Assembly (NCBI RefSeq): GCF_040939455.1
Contig: NC_134116.1
Location: 69,767,900-69,831,899, forward strand
Length of the DNA stretch: 64,000 nucleotides
Source: Microcebus murinus
Lineage: Eukaryota; Chordata; Mammalia; Primates; Cheirogaleidae
Direction of reading: 5' to 3'
The position numbers were made by a program, and so were the translations under genes. Position 1 is the stretch's first letter. The number at the start of each line of letters is the position of its first letter. Below the pieces are notes generated by a model. It saw only the letters and a list, made by a program, of their open reading frames with translations. It ran no database searches and had not been told where the DNA came from. Below, in pieces: positions 1-9,750 of this stretch.

Positions 1-440
1 CTGTGAGCCATAAACAGATTACCTCCTTTATGAACTGTATATATTCTACACGAGATTTCTTTTCTAGTGGAGGATATTTCAATAGAGCACAGTTTTTTTA
101 AGGGAATGCAAATCTTTGGTTTCCACTAAACTAAAAATTGGTGACAGATCCCAAGAGGCCTTGAGTTAAGACAAAGGTTCATAGAACTATACTTGCAGTA
201 TCAGGTAAATATACTTGCAAATGACATTTTACGGCATCATTCTATGGAAGCCTAATGGAAATCAGAGGCATAGACCAGGCCCCACCCACCTTTGTGTTAG
301 TGACTAGCTTTGCTCCAATTCACTGATGCTAAGTCAAAGTATGTTTTTCATCAAAATAATAAGACTGGTAGAATCCTTATTCCCAAAGCAAGAGGGGCAG
401 CATGTTGGTATAGTGCCTATGTGCCACATACTGTGTTTGC

Positions 441-728
441 TTTTTTTTTGAGACAGTCTTGCTCTGTCTCCTGGGCTAGAGTCAGTGTGATCATAACTCA
501 CTGCAGCCTCAAACTCCTGGGCTCAAGTGAGCCTCCTGCCTCAGCCTCCCGAGTAGCTGGGACTGCAGGCACATGCCTCTGCACCTGGCTGATTTTTCTA
601 TTTTTTGTAAAGATGGGATCTCACTCTTGCTTAGGCTGGTCTCAAACTACTGACCTAAAGTGATCCATCCTCCTGCCTCAGCCTCCCAGAGTGCTAGGAT
701 TACAGGCATGAGCCACACCACACTGGGT
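441..728 (-). mobile_element. Alu SINE, antisense
   Basis: The element begins with a T9 run (the poly(A) tail read in reverse), followed by Alu right and left arm hallmarks such as GCCTCAGCCTCCCGAGTAGC and GCTAGGATTACAGGC. It is flanked by direct repeats CTGTGTTTGCTT at 431-442 and 729-740, which are a target-site duplication. The short open frame across it is repeat-derived and not a gene. Confidence 0.93.
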
Positions 729-834
729 CTGTGTTTGCTTTAAATTTTTTTTCTTTCTATTAGGTATTACTTTGATTTATACTCGTTTGGAAGTAAAAAT
801 ACATTTGGGCTGATAAAAATACTAATAGCTAAAA

Positions 835-975
835 TTTATTAAGGACTTATTCTTGCCAGATTCGTGGGCTTAACTCATCTAATCATTAAAACAACTGATA
901 TGGTACACTGAGGCACGAAGAGATTAACGTCTAGTTTAACTCAGAACCTGGGCTCTGTTGACAATGCTGTGCTTT
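835..975 (-). mobile_element. MIR SINE fragment, antisense
   Basis: The order of motifs fits a reversed MIR: a decayed CTCATCTAATCATTAAAACA block, then a decayed TGAGGCACGAAGAGATTAACG block, then AACCTGGGCTCTG. The sequence is heavily diverged and its ends are approximate. Confidence 0.55.
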
Positions 976-1289
976 TGGGGACTAGTGCCAGAGCAGACAT
1001 CTCTATGGTGCCAAAGAATGGCACCCAGCAAGAGATAGTGCCTCTGCCATGACTGAATTTAGGGTCTTTAGAAACAGGACTCATTTCAAAATAGCCAACT
1101 GGGGTTTCCAGTGCTGGTGGCAGAGCAGGGACTGGAGTCACTGCACCTGACTCTGGGCTTTGACAAAACCACGAGAAGTTAATGTAGGTTGCTCTCTGCT
1201 GAATTACTGAGTCACAACAGTACGGTAGGTGTTCTTTGCATCATAAGTCTGTAGACATATATACTGGAAAACAAGAGGTGAAAGGTGAA

Positions 1290-1360
1290 GGCATTCATGT
1301 CCTCGAGACCTAGCACAGTGGCTGGCAAATAATAGATGACTTATTGAATGATGGTGAGCG
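1290..1360 (+). mobile_element. L2 3' end, diverged
   Basis: CCTAGCACAGTGGCTGGCAA followed by AATAGATGACTTATTGAATG resembles the L2 terminus (CCTAGCACAGTGCCTGGCAC...TTGTTGAATG). It is short, so the call is tentative. Confidence 0.4.
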
Positions 1361-1603
1361 AGGGATAGTGGTTCAGAGCAGGGATGAGTTACTTTGGATT
1401 GGAATGGACAGAGAAGGTAGGGCTTGACTCTCCAACTGAGCCTTGGACTACAGGAGAGATTTGAATAGGCAAAGAGTAGATAGGAAAGGATACTAGATAA
1501 GAAAAAAAAATAATACAAAAACCCACATAAGTAGGAAAGAATAGCTCTTTTTAGGCAATAGGTAAAACAGATAAATTGGGACATATTTCAGGTTAGAGCA
1601 TGG

Positions 1604-1664
1604 TCCATCCATCCGTCCATCCATCCATCCATCCATCCATCCATCCATCCATCCATCCATCCAT
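1604..1664. repeat. (TCCA)n microsatellite
   Basis: About 15 tandem TCCA units with one G interruption near 1614. It abuts AACAAATGCTTATTAAGTAT, which looks like an inverted L2 3' end. The array may have grown from the L2's own tetranucleotide tail. Confidence 0.95.
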
Positions 1665-1725
1665 CTAACAAATGCTTATTAAGTATCAGGCGCTATGTCA
1701 CAACTCAAAACAACTAGAAACTTGA
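1665..1725 (-). mobile_element. L2 3' end, antisense, diverged
   Basis: AACAAATGCTTATTAAGTAT then CAGGCGCTATGTCA resembles the reverse of the L2 tail (AACAAATATTTATTGAGCGC...CAGGCACTGT). How far it continues to the right is not clear to me. Confidence 0.35.
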
Positions 1726-2109
1726 AAGGTAGGTTGGAGCCAGATTTTGAGGCATCCACAATGCCAGGCTCAGAAAGATTAATTTGAGAATGGTAAGACT
1801 GCCACAGAGAGAGATTCTGAAGGTTTGCTAAAGACGACTAGACTGATAGAATTAAACAGGATAGATTAGAGACAAAGGAGGTAGGGGGTGAGAAAATCCA
1901 CGAGAGAGAAATGCCAAGGTCCATGAGTAGGAGGATGAGCTTTGGACTGACATGGCAATGGGAGAAGGGCAGGGGGCAGGGGAAAGGCCTGGGTTTGGGA
2001 GATGTCACAAGGGCAGAATCCATGTCCATCATGAAACCACGGAGAAGAGCAGGCCCTGGCAATACCAAGTCTTCTGGGAGGTCCAGGAGCATGACAGTTT
2101 AACAGGAAA

Positions 2110-3417
2110 GCTCAGAAAGGTGCTTCTCCATAGGTTGGACATCTCTTATATCTCAAACTTGATACTCTGCCTTTGTGTCTGGCCTGTATCTCATCTTGAT
2201 GAATGCTTCCAACATCTGACACCTGCTGAGCAGAGATGTCACGATGAAGAAAGAGGTCCATTGTCACCATCCCCTTGTAGGAAGAAGAATTTTCTTTTTA
2301 ATCCATAAATGGAACTTTTTTAAAAAGCTGGTAACTACACTGAATTTTGAGAACATCATATTTAAAAAGGAGCAACACAGCATAGATAAATAAAATCAGA
2401 TTATTATGCAAAACATAGCTTTTCCATTACCCCTACCCCTTTGTAATCTCTGGATATCAGAATGTACAGTAACACTTCAAGGAAAATTCTCAAAGTGTAT
2501 TTGTCTAGAGAAGAAGGTTATAAATCTTCCTCTGTTACTATTTTTTGTTTGATGGAATGCACTACAGGTACCTCTAGGTCAGTCGTGGAGCGTGAGGGCA
2601 TGGATAATTGAAGTGTGCAGATTACCCCAAATCCATCTTTATTGTAACCTTGTGTTTAAGCCTCCTTTGCTGTCAACTCTTTTACCAAGGCTCCTAAGAA
2701 GGAGTTTTATGCATGTGAACTTGATCTACTGAGCTTACCTACCTTCTCCAGTGGCAAGTTGTGAGCAGGAAAGTGACGAAATGATGCAAAGCGGAAAACA
2801 CAGAAAATATCAAAGTTTCTGATAGTCCAACAAATTATTTGATTTCAGTCACTGAAGATTGAGAGAGAAATGAATGCATGTTGCTTGGCACTGAAACGAC
2901 TTCCCCCTGTCTTTTTGTGCTGGGTGATGACAGTTACTTTTCTGTAACAATCACTGTGCTTCTTTCATATTCTTGGAATCCTGGGGTTGGAAAGAACATC
3001 AGAAGTTCATCATGTTTCATTTTCCTCTTGCCAACAGAATTATGCCTAAACTATCCAAGATGGATAGTAGTTTGCTCTGTGCTTTAAGTCTCAAGCTTGG
3101 AGAGTGGCCATGAGGAAAATGGTGGCAGAGAGTTGGAAACTCTGGAAACCTGCTTGTAACATGTTGTAGGTTTGATGATAGTTGTTTGTCCAGGTAGCAC
3201 TAGCATAAAACACGCGCATGTAGATGAGCAGGATCTGGTTAGTGATATGATGTTCTCAAATGAGAATGGTGGGAATATGCAGGAAGAAAAGATGATTTCC
3301 TTTAGAAAACAATATTTTCCATCTATCAGAGATTTGTCATCATGATGTTTGGCACAGAGCCTGGCACAGAGTAGGTCCATCATATGTGTTTGAGTGACTA
3401 AATAAATTAGCAACTAA
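2110..3417. other. Intronic sequence, no assigned repeat except a possible L2/MIR tail
   Basis: I see no gene, RNA gene or full repeat here. Near 3350-3400, GGCACAGAGCCTGGCACAGA then GTAGGTCCATCA looks like the end of an L2 or MIR copy. Open frames of 60-110 codons on both strands have no recognisable domain. Confidence 0.5.
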
Positions 3418-3472
3418 ATATTAATATAATATATATAATATAATGTAGTATAATATAATGTTATTAATATAA
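3418..3472. repeat. AT-rich simple repeat
   Basis: Degenerate TAATATAATATA repeats with almost no G or C. Confidence 0.85.
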
Positions 3473-3603
3473 TCAGCTGGAGAAACATCGCTGCCCAGGA
3501 GGAGTGTGGGTAACTGGTCTCTTCTTCGTGTGTTCCCAGAGAACACACGAGGGAGAGACCTATGGACGGCTGTCAGTGCAGTTCCAAAGAGAACTCTGTA
3601 GAA

Positions 3604-3827
3604 CTGCGGTCCCCAGCCCCCAGGGCTGCAGGCTGGTACTGGTCCATGGGCTACTAGGACTGGGCTGCACAGCAGGTGAGCGGGGGGGCAAGCAAGTGAA
3701 GCTTCCTCTGTATTTACAGCTGCTGCCTCGCTCCCCATTGCTCACCAACCCACTCCCCAACCTGGCCCATGGAAAAATTGTGTCCCATGAAACAGATCCC
3801 TGGTATCAAAAAGGTTGGGGACCACTG
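3604..3827 (-). mobile_element. hAT-Charlie non-autonomous DNA transposon (MER1-like)
   Basis: The right end reads AAAAAGGTTGGGGACCACTG, the reverse complement of the usual CAGTGGTCCCCAACC terminus. The left end CTGCGGTCCCCAGCC is a diverged partner. The interior contains GCACAGCAGGTGAGCGGG and GAAGCTTCCTCTGTATTTAC, which I recall from MER1/Charlie3-type elements. Flanking 8-mers CTGTAGAA (3596-3603) and CCGTAGAA (3828-3835) match at 7 of 8, as expected for a hAT target duplication. At 224 bp it is internally deleted. Confidence 0.82.
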
Positions 3828-3935
3828 CCGTAGAACACTAGTTCATATAATGCTGTGTGAGAAAAGAGTTCTGGAATCAACAAAGGTTGGAAAATATTGT
3901 ATTTTTTTATGTCTTCTTTGGAGTCATGGCACATT

Positions 3936-3967
3936 TGACACCAAAGCACCAATGTGCTTTGGTGTCA
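3936..3967. repeat. Perfect 14-bp inverted repeat, 4-nt loop
   Basis: TGACACCAAAGCAC at 3936-3949 is followed by loop CAAT and the exact reverse complement GTGCTTTGGTGTCA at 3954-3967. The hairpin can form in DNA or in the pre-mRNA. No T-run follows it and the surroundings match no repeat I recognise. Confidence 0.9.
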
Positions 3968-4311
3968 TTAGCACATTAAGGGTTGTGAGAAGTTTGGAAA
4001 CAAAGGAACTAGTTTACATTGGATAAATTCAAATCTGTTTGGGCTTAGAACCCTCTTTTGCACAAAATCTATTGACCATGCACACTTTAGGAAATATTGC
4101 TCTTTTGGATTAATTGTTCACATTTTTGCTGAGGGAGAGATAATATCTTCTTCATTTTGCAGTTTGCAAACTGGCACATGGTAGACAGTTAGCAGAGACT
4201 TACATGCGTAAAATGAAAATGGCTGTGTAGAGTTGGTTGGGATGATGGCATCTCACATAGAAGCAGGTAGGCCACCGTGAAGATAAAGATGAATAGGGTT
4301 GGATTGGAGTC

Positions 4312-4314
4312 AGA

Positions 4315-4350
<36 letters not shown>
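4312..4350. repeat. (GA)n microsatellite
   Basis: A purine-only run made mainly of GA dinucleotides. It generates Arg-Glu open frames that are not genes. Confidence 0.95.
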
Positions 4351-5036
4351 TGAAACGGATAGTGGACTCTGATTTCAAAGGGCCTGTTTTTAATCCAAGG
4401 AGAAGATCAGAGCTTCAGATACCATTCTTAAAGCCCTTTGGCTCACCTTCCTCAGTGATTACAATGTTCTTCCTAAGTCACCTGTGTGTTCAAGCTTTCA
4501 CAGGCAAAATAAGCACTGACAGCCACAGATTCACCTCATTCATGCTTAATGTTGGTTATCAAACTGCTATAGAAATTTCATTTTTAAACAGCCAAGTAAT
4601 TATTTGGAAATGAGAGATTATTTGGAAGACGATCTGAAGCTCACACATCATGGCATTTAGGGACTTGAAATAATGCCTTGTTCTCCCAACGTCTCACTCT
4701 CAGTCTTACAGCATGTGTGATGAGCCAGGGTCATGTGACCAGGTATGACAGGAAAGCAGGACCCCGGAGGGGGGGCACACGGATAAAGTGGCAGACAAAT
4801 GAGAGAGGGGCTAATGGTAAACACAGGCCAAAGGAATCTCCCACTCCAGAGACGTTCTGTCTCTGGCCCTCAAATGTCCAGGGGAAAATGCTGTTATAAA
4901 GTCTGTTTTATACAGCCCTGAATGGGTGCCTTCACTTGGCCGCCTTATGATTTGCCCCAGTGGCCAGAGGAAATTGAAAATAGATAGAAATCAGCAGTGT
5001 TCCCAGAGTTGGTGTTATACATATTGATATGGAAAA
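4351..5036. other. Intronic sequence, nothing recognised
   Basis: This is the unassigned stretch between the GA repeat and the ERV LTR. It has mixed composition with a short G-rich patch near 4765-4775. No gene, RNA gene or clear repeat was seen. Confidence 0.45.
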
Positions 5037-5230
5037 TGTCGGACACCGGGATGCGGCCGCTTGCCGCCTCCCTGTTGCTCTGCATCTCTGTGGGCCAGCG
5101 TAGCGCATGGCCAGTTGGAGGGCACACTGCTGGGGCTGGACCCTGAGGCAGAGAGCTTCCCGGACCCACGTGCCAGAATGCCCCCGGCCTGTGTGCTGCT
5201 GCCTGTTTCCACACTGCTTGCATGATCCTG

Positions 5231-5431
5231 ATTGGATAATTTTTGAATCCCACTGCTTGTGATTGGATGTTAGAGCTTGTTGTTGATTGGATGTTAAAGC
5301 TTGATGTTGATTGGATGTTAGAGCTTGTTGATTGGATGTTAGAGCTTGTTGTTGATTGGATGTTAGAGCTTGTTGTTGATTGGATATTAAAGCTTGATTT
5401 TGATTGGATGTTAAAGCTTGTTGTTGATTGG
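5231..5431 (+). promoter_or_regulatory. Array of nine ATTGG (inverted CCAAT/NF-Y) boxes, 24-bp period
   Basis: ATTGG occurs at 5231, 5262, 5286, 5310, 5331, 5355, 5379, 5403 and 5427. Spacings are 31, 24, 24, 21, 24, 24, 24 and 24 bp. The repeated unit is roughly TGATTGGATGTTAGAGCTTG plus TTGT. ATTGG is the reverse of CCAAT, the NF-Y core, and each is preceded by G (GATTGG), as NF-Y prefers. The last box lies 25 bp before the TATA box. Because units are multiples of 3 bp, the minus strand shows an open frame of Gln-rich repeats, which is a by-product. Confidence 0.85.
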
Positions 5432-5455
5432 ACGCTTTTTGAGCCCTACCAACGG

Positions 5456-5462
5456 TATAAAA
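5456..5462 (+). promoter_or_regulatory. TATA box of the LTR
   Basis: TATAAAA preceded by AACGG and followed by GCAGG. It sits 25 bp after the last ATTGG box. Transcription would be expected to start near 5485-5492. Confidence 0.75.
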
Positions 5463-5558
5463 GCAGGAGGAGCACAAGGAAGGGGGGGGGCAGAAAGATC
5501 AGAAGATCAGAAAATAGGAAGAGAGCTGTAACACTAGGTGTGCTGAGCCTGCCAGAGG

Positions 5559-5564
5559 AATAAA
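5559..5564 (+). terminator. LTR polyadenylation signal
   Basis: AATAAA about 100 bp after the TATA box, followed within about 30 bp by T/GT-rich sequence (GGCTGTTCTCC, CTGTGCCTCTC). This is the usual R/U5 arrangement. Confidence 0.65.
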
Positions 5565-5619
5565 GGCTGTTCTCCGACTCTGTGCCTCTCAGTTCTTTCC
5601 CTGGTCAAGAGCTGTAACA

Positions 5620-6470
5620 TTAGCTGTACACATTGCTGCAACAATATCACAAACACAATAGTACAGGGCCCATCCGAAGACAGAGCAACGTGCTTGAAAA
5701 TGATTCATTTTGACCACCATTACTTGCAAAGTGATATTCAGCTTTCTTAAAGTTCTCATTGGAGAATACATTGAATCCAAAGTTACCTTTAGAACTTTCC
5801 TTTTGCATGACAGCAAGAAGGTGGGTGGCCTGGGCAATTTAAAGTTAAGCGTAGCTTGGGCGGTGGGCACACATACAGTTACCGTAATCTCTGTGTCTCA
5901 ACCTCAGCAGTAACTTAATTTCTTTATTATTCCTTTAATAAAGAGTTGCACTTTTCTTTCAGCTAGCGGTAGGGTGGGTCTAAAGGAGATTATTACGTTC
6001 ATATGATGACGTAAATATTTTTCTTCAGTGATTATCGTGTGCCTATGACGGCACGAATTACTAAAAAACATATTTGTTGTTAAAACCATATGCTAGCTTT
6101 CGTTGCTATCAGGGGGCACTCCGTCTAGAAGAGCGTGGCGGAGCTCCTTTGCCAACTGTGACTGCGTCCACTCTGTTATGGAAACAAAGGGCTCTTACCT
6201 CAGAGCCTATTGATATATCAAGTAATAAATGTGACAGTTACCGGTTCTATTTTCCTTATCCCGTCTTCCTGCAAGAACTGAAACAGAACATGTTTCTTAC
6301 TAGTAACAGATGCTCGAACCCCTCTTTTGAAATTCCTCTGGAGAAGCTGTCCCGTGATTCCATTAGGCGGGAGGTGGCTTTATGCAGATGTCTGCTTCGG
6401 TGGGGGTGGGCGCATTGTTGTAATTGCTGTTCTGCCACCCCTCGCTGAGTGCCATGCTTTTCTCTTGTAG
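5620..6470 (+). other. DCLK1: Last 850 bp of intron before the DCLK1 exon
   Basis: No repeat recognised. An ATF/CREB- or E4BP4-like TGACGTAA lies at 6007-6014. The acceptor region at 6451-6470 reads GCCATGCTTTTCTCTTGTAG. A branch-point-like CGCTGAG lies near 6443. Confidence 0.5.
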
Positions 6471-6570
6471 GTGATGTGCCTTCAGGACTTTTTTGGTGAC
6501 GATGACATTTTTATTGCATGTGGACCGGAGAAGTTCCGTTACCAGGATGATTTCTTGCTAGATGAAAGTG
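6471..6570 (+). CDS. DCLK1: DCLK1 coding exon, C-terminal part of second doublecortin domain
   Basis: DCLK1 is a microtubule-associated Ser/Thr kinase. Its two N-terminal doublecortin domains bind and stabilise microtubules in neurons. This exon encodes 33 full codons plus the first base of the next, including [17 protein letters not shown] and ending QDDFLLDES. The DCX paralogue reads CLHDFFGDDDVFIACG and YAQDDF at these places and DCLK2 also has YAQDDF, so the IFIACG and RYQDD residues favour DCLK1. It begins in phase 0 after TTTTCTCTTGTAG and ends with AGTG before donor GTAAGG, so the last codon (G..) is split. At 100 bp it equals the length I recall for the corresponding human exon. No stop or frameshift is present. 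The frame stays open 143 bp into the intron, to a stop at 6711-6713, which would matter only if the intron were retained. The ATG at its second codon is internal. Confidence 0.95.
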
Positions 6571-8360
6571 GTAAGGAAAAAAAAAAAGTTCAAAACCAGG
6601 GGAAATTTGAGGCAGCTTTCCAAAATGAGCTGCACCAGGCCAAGATTATGTCAACTCCAAAGCTACCAAATCAGTTTCAGATCCTCACCCAGCATGTCTT
6701 TTCCATATCTTGAATTTCTTTGATTTTTTTTTAAATATAGAAAACAGATGAAATGATAATTGGAAAGGTTAAATCATCTAGAAGAATACATTACTAAAGG
6801 CTAATTTATAACCACTTAATTGCCAAATTGATGTTTTATAGAAAACCATGGTACACATTTCTACATTTTTAATTATATATCTTTCTCAAAATTTATGGCT
6901 GAAGGATTTGTAATCATCAAATTATTGAGTGTGTGTCTAGGCCCAGCTTTCATGTGGGCTCCTTTAATTCCTAACTGGAAATGTGGTTTTGTATCCCCTT
7001 TCCTTTAAATACTTCAGAGTTTGCATGTCATTCGCATTGTGAGGGTGCGTAGCTTCCTTCCATTAAGAAACTAAATGTGATTCTCTGTAATCGATAAAGG
7101 GAATGATTCCTAAAGAGGGAAAGACATGTCTTAGGAAATGAACATGAAGGGTTGTAACTTTTAAGAATGATTTTTTTTTTGATACTATAAATCATCTGGG
7201 AATCTTAACACTATCACAGGTTAAGATTATTGTAGCAAACGAAGAGACTCTTCTCGATCATATTACTTCCAATTTAATTAGGAAAATATTAAGTATTTAT
7301 TGACAAGTCTAATTCTGTCTCATTGGAAATGGTTTTTGAAGTGATAATGAAATTTTGCCTAGATGAGTGTAGAGAAAAAGCAAATTAGTGAGCTTTTGAA
7401 AAACTAAATGGGCAAGACTCGAGCCCTAATGATCATAGGGTAAGTGATGTGATGTAGTGGCCTCACCCTCACACTGCAAATGTATGTTCACACATAGTAT
7501 CTATATTATATGCATATATGTGTGCTATCAGTTATATGCATTTAAGAATACTACAATTATTTCATATTTAAAATGACTTAGGGTTTGTAGGGTGGGATAA
7601 GAATATGAAAAATTGTCTCTTTATCATGAAAACTTTCAATGCCCAATAAAAGTATATATAGATGTATCATTTAAAGAGATTTATTTTGGTCCAAGGAACC
7701 CAACTGGAAGCATGGTTTGGCATCTCTTTTTCCCTAGATAAATATTCTCTAAATGCATCCCATCTTTATCTCTGATAGGCATGCCCTTTGGGACAAAGAT
7801 TTATGTAAATATATCATAAGTCCTCAGGGAGGGTCTCTCCCACCGCACCCCTTTTTAAGGGTGAGATAGCTTTCCCCTTGTGTTGAACAAGTGAATGTGA
7901 GAGTCAGGCAGAAGAGCTGACAGCACCGTTTTGAAAAAAATAAACTGCCTTGCCTTTCAATGTAAAGAAAAATAGCTGCTCGTGATAGAATGGTATGAGA
8001 GACCAGATGCGTTCTGCAATGAAAGTCCATTTGTTGCTTTGATATAGAAACAGCCTGTCAAACTCGAGCTGGAATACAGCTCAGTTTCAAATCAGCAGAG
8101 TGAGCCATGGTTCCCAAGCCCTTGAGAACCAGCTACTTCTCCCACCTGGCCAGGCTTGTGGAGCCCACAGTCCCCCACAGACAATGTGCTCTCTGCCTGG
8201 ATGCCACAGCCTACTGCATGCACCTGCCACAATGGGCAGGGGAACTTTCTGAGAAGTACAATAGAAAACTGCCAGAAAAATCCCTTGCAATTTCCCCCTA
8301 GAGCCTTTTTCATTATAAAGAATGCACACAGATATGCCGAGTGTGTACACAAGCACAGAT
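6571..8360. other. AT-rich unique intron
   Basis: No repeat or gene recognised. It includes a palindromic TATATGCATATA near 7508-7519 and scattered AATAAA-like motifs (for example near 7645). Confidence 0.5.
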
Positions 8361-8382
8361 ACACACGCACACACACACACAC
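8361..8382. repeat. (AC)n microsatellite, short
   Basis: ACACACGCACACACACACAC with one G interruption. Confidence 0.9.
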
Positions 8383-9750
8383 CCAGGACAACCTACCCAT
8401 CTTTTGTGGTTTGGCCCTGTGAAAGACCCCTTCAGGCTACTTTTGTGAGAACTTTACATCCTCTCCCTTGATGCATATAACCATTTCTTGGTGTGAAACA
8501 CATTTGCTGAGTAACGACGTCCTCCCCCATTCTAAAAGAAGCACGTGGAGAGGGAAGGGAGGGGGTCGGGTAGAGAAAGAATCTAAATTGAGATTTTACT
8601 TCCTTGGATGAACTTACCCTGCGACTAAATTCACACTTTGACAACTGCAATTTTCCTGTTGCTTGTACAGCCTGTTCCAGTGCTAATGCATTAACATTTG
8701 AATCATTTTTAAGTGCTCTGAGCACGATTTAGCCCAGCTTATCTGTACTCACTAAATGGTATTTGCACATCGATGCTTCATTGGGCTTGCTCCATAGTAG
8801 CTTCCTTAAAAGGGGTGTCAGCAGGGGGTGCAGAGATCTTCAGAATTAATACCCTGGCCCTGTGCAGGGCTGTGCTTGATTTAATGGTGCCAAGAAGGGG
8901 CCTTTTGCCGCAAGGCAGCACTTTTATTTTATCTTTCAAAATTAACTCAGCTCCCAGCGTGTTCAGGATCAGCAATAATACATCCCGCTAATTACTGCTG
9001 GGAAGGCTCCTAGGGACATCTCTTAAGGTCCGTCCAGGGAGGGGCTTTGCATTACAGACGTGTATTTCACGGGGCCAGGTTGGAACCAAATCGATACAAG
9101 AAACCGCAAGGGAGCTTCCTTCCTCCCCTAGGTTTGCACATGTAGAAAAATACGCCTTCCTTGTTTTGGTTCAGAATGTAACCATTTTAGCAATACCGTC
9201 ACCAATCAGTGGAGTCTTAGCACCTTGGAAATGGTGGCTAGAGCACTAGAGATAGATAGGCCGGCAGATTCTTCCCCTGCACCGCTCGCTGTCTAATTTA
9301 GAACGATGAAAAATAGTCAAGGAAAATGCCAAGTTGAGACAGGAAGCTCAACATGATGTTGCTTTTATGTCAACGACAAACTGATGAATCTGTGGTTTGT
9401 CGCCATTAGAAAGTGACAGAATTTTGTTGAGAAATGTCTGCCTTGCACGACAGTGGACTCCTTGGTGATGAGCCTGAAACTTCATGCCACCTTTTGTCCA
9501 ACCCCTCAGCCCCAGAGCCAAGGCCCCCCCAAAACTGCTTGGCTTGTTTCTTCACCCACTTGCCTCGCTGAGATCTGACCTGGAGGCTCAGCCCTGCTGG
9601 GCCTGCTACCTGCTCAGGAGTCTAAGTATCTCTCATCCTCTCTGCAGATTTTTCTAATATGCGTCTTGTTTTTTCACCAACCAGTTCCTAAGTGCTCTCA
9701 ATTGTGATGTTAATAGACATTACTTTAAACGTATTTGTTTGCTTAGATGT
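8383..9750. other. Unique intron, higher GC, possible conserved non-coding element
   Basis: No repeat family seen. The 8740-9130 part is low in simple sequence and contains a homeodomain-type CTAATTAC (8988-8995). It looks like typical unique conserved sequence, but conservation cannot be judged from one genome. Confidence 0.35.

Larger units (their letters stand above)
5037..5619 (+). mobile_element. Solo endogenous retrovirus LTR (probably class I/ERV1) with CCAAT-box array
   Basis: The order of signals is that of an LTR: a possible 5' TGTCGGACACC start at 5037, a U3 with a 24-bp tandem array of ATTGG boxes, TATAAAA at 5456, GAGCTGTAACAC (a phrase common near the R/U5 part of class I LTRs), AATAAA at 5559, a T/C-rich U5, and a possible end at CTGTAACA (5619). 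No gag, pol or env lies next to it, so it is a solo LTR. I found no convincing target duplication, so the exact ends are uncertain. It has the same orientation as DCLK1 and ends about 850 bp before the exon. It could act as a promoter or polyadenylation site, but this is inference. Confidence 0.72.
1..6470 (+). other. DCLK1: DCLK1 intron upstream of the 100-bp exon (3' part)
   Basis: This is non-coding sequence that ends in a splice acceptor at 6470. It is inferred to be intron because the exon at 6471 starts in the middle of the second doublecortin domain and no upstream DCLK1 exon is visible. The last 20 bases before the exon are pyrimidine-rich and end in CTCTTGTAG. Several repeats in it are listed separately. 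The intron number (3 in human numbering) is from memory of the human gene. Confidence 0.8.

Noticed and set aside
5231..5431. Possible CRISPR-like direct repeat array
   Set aside because: Repeats are contiguous 24-bp units without unique spacers, in a primate intron and inside an LTR.
4932..5477. 181-codon minus-strand open frame with repeated Gln-Ala-Leu-Thr-Ser-Asn units
   Set aside because: It is the antisense reading of the LTR's 24-bp CCAAT array. The units are multiples of three, so the frame stays open by arithmetic. No domain or signal supports a protein.
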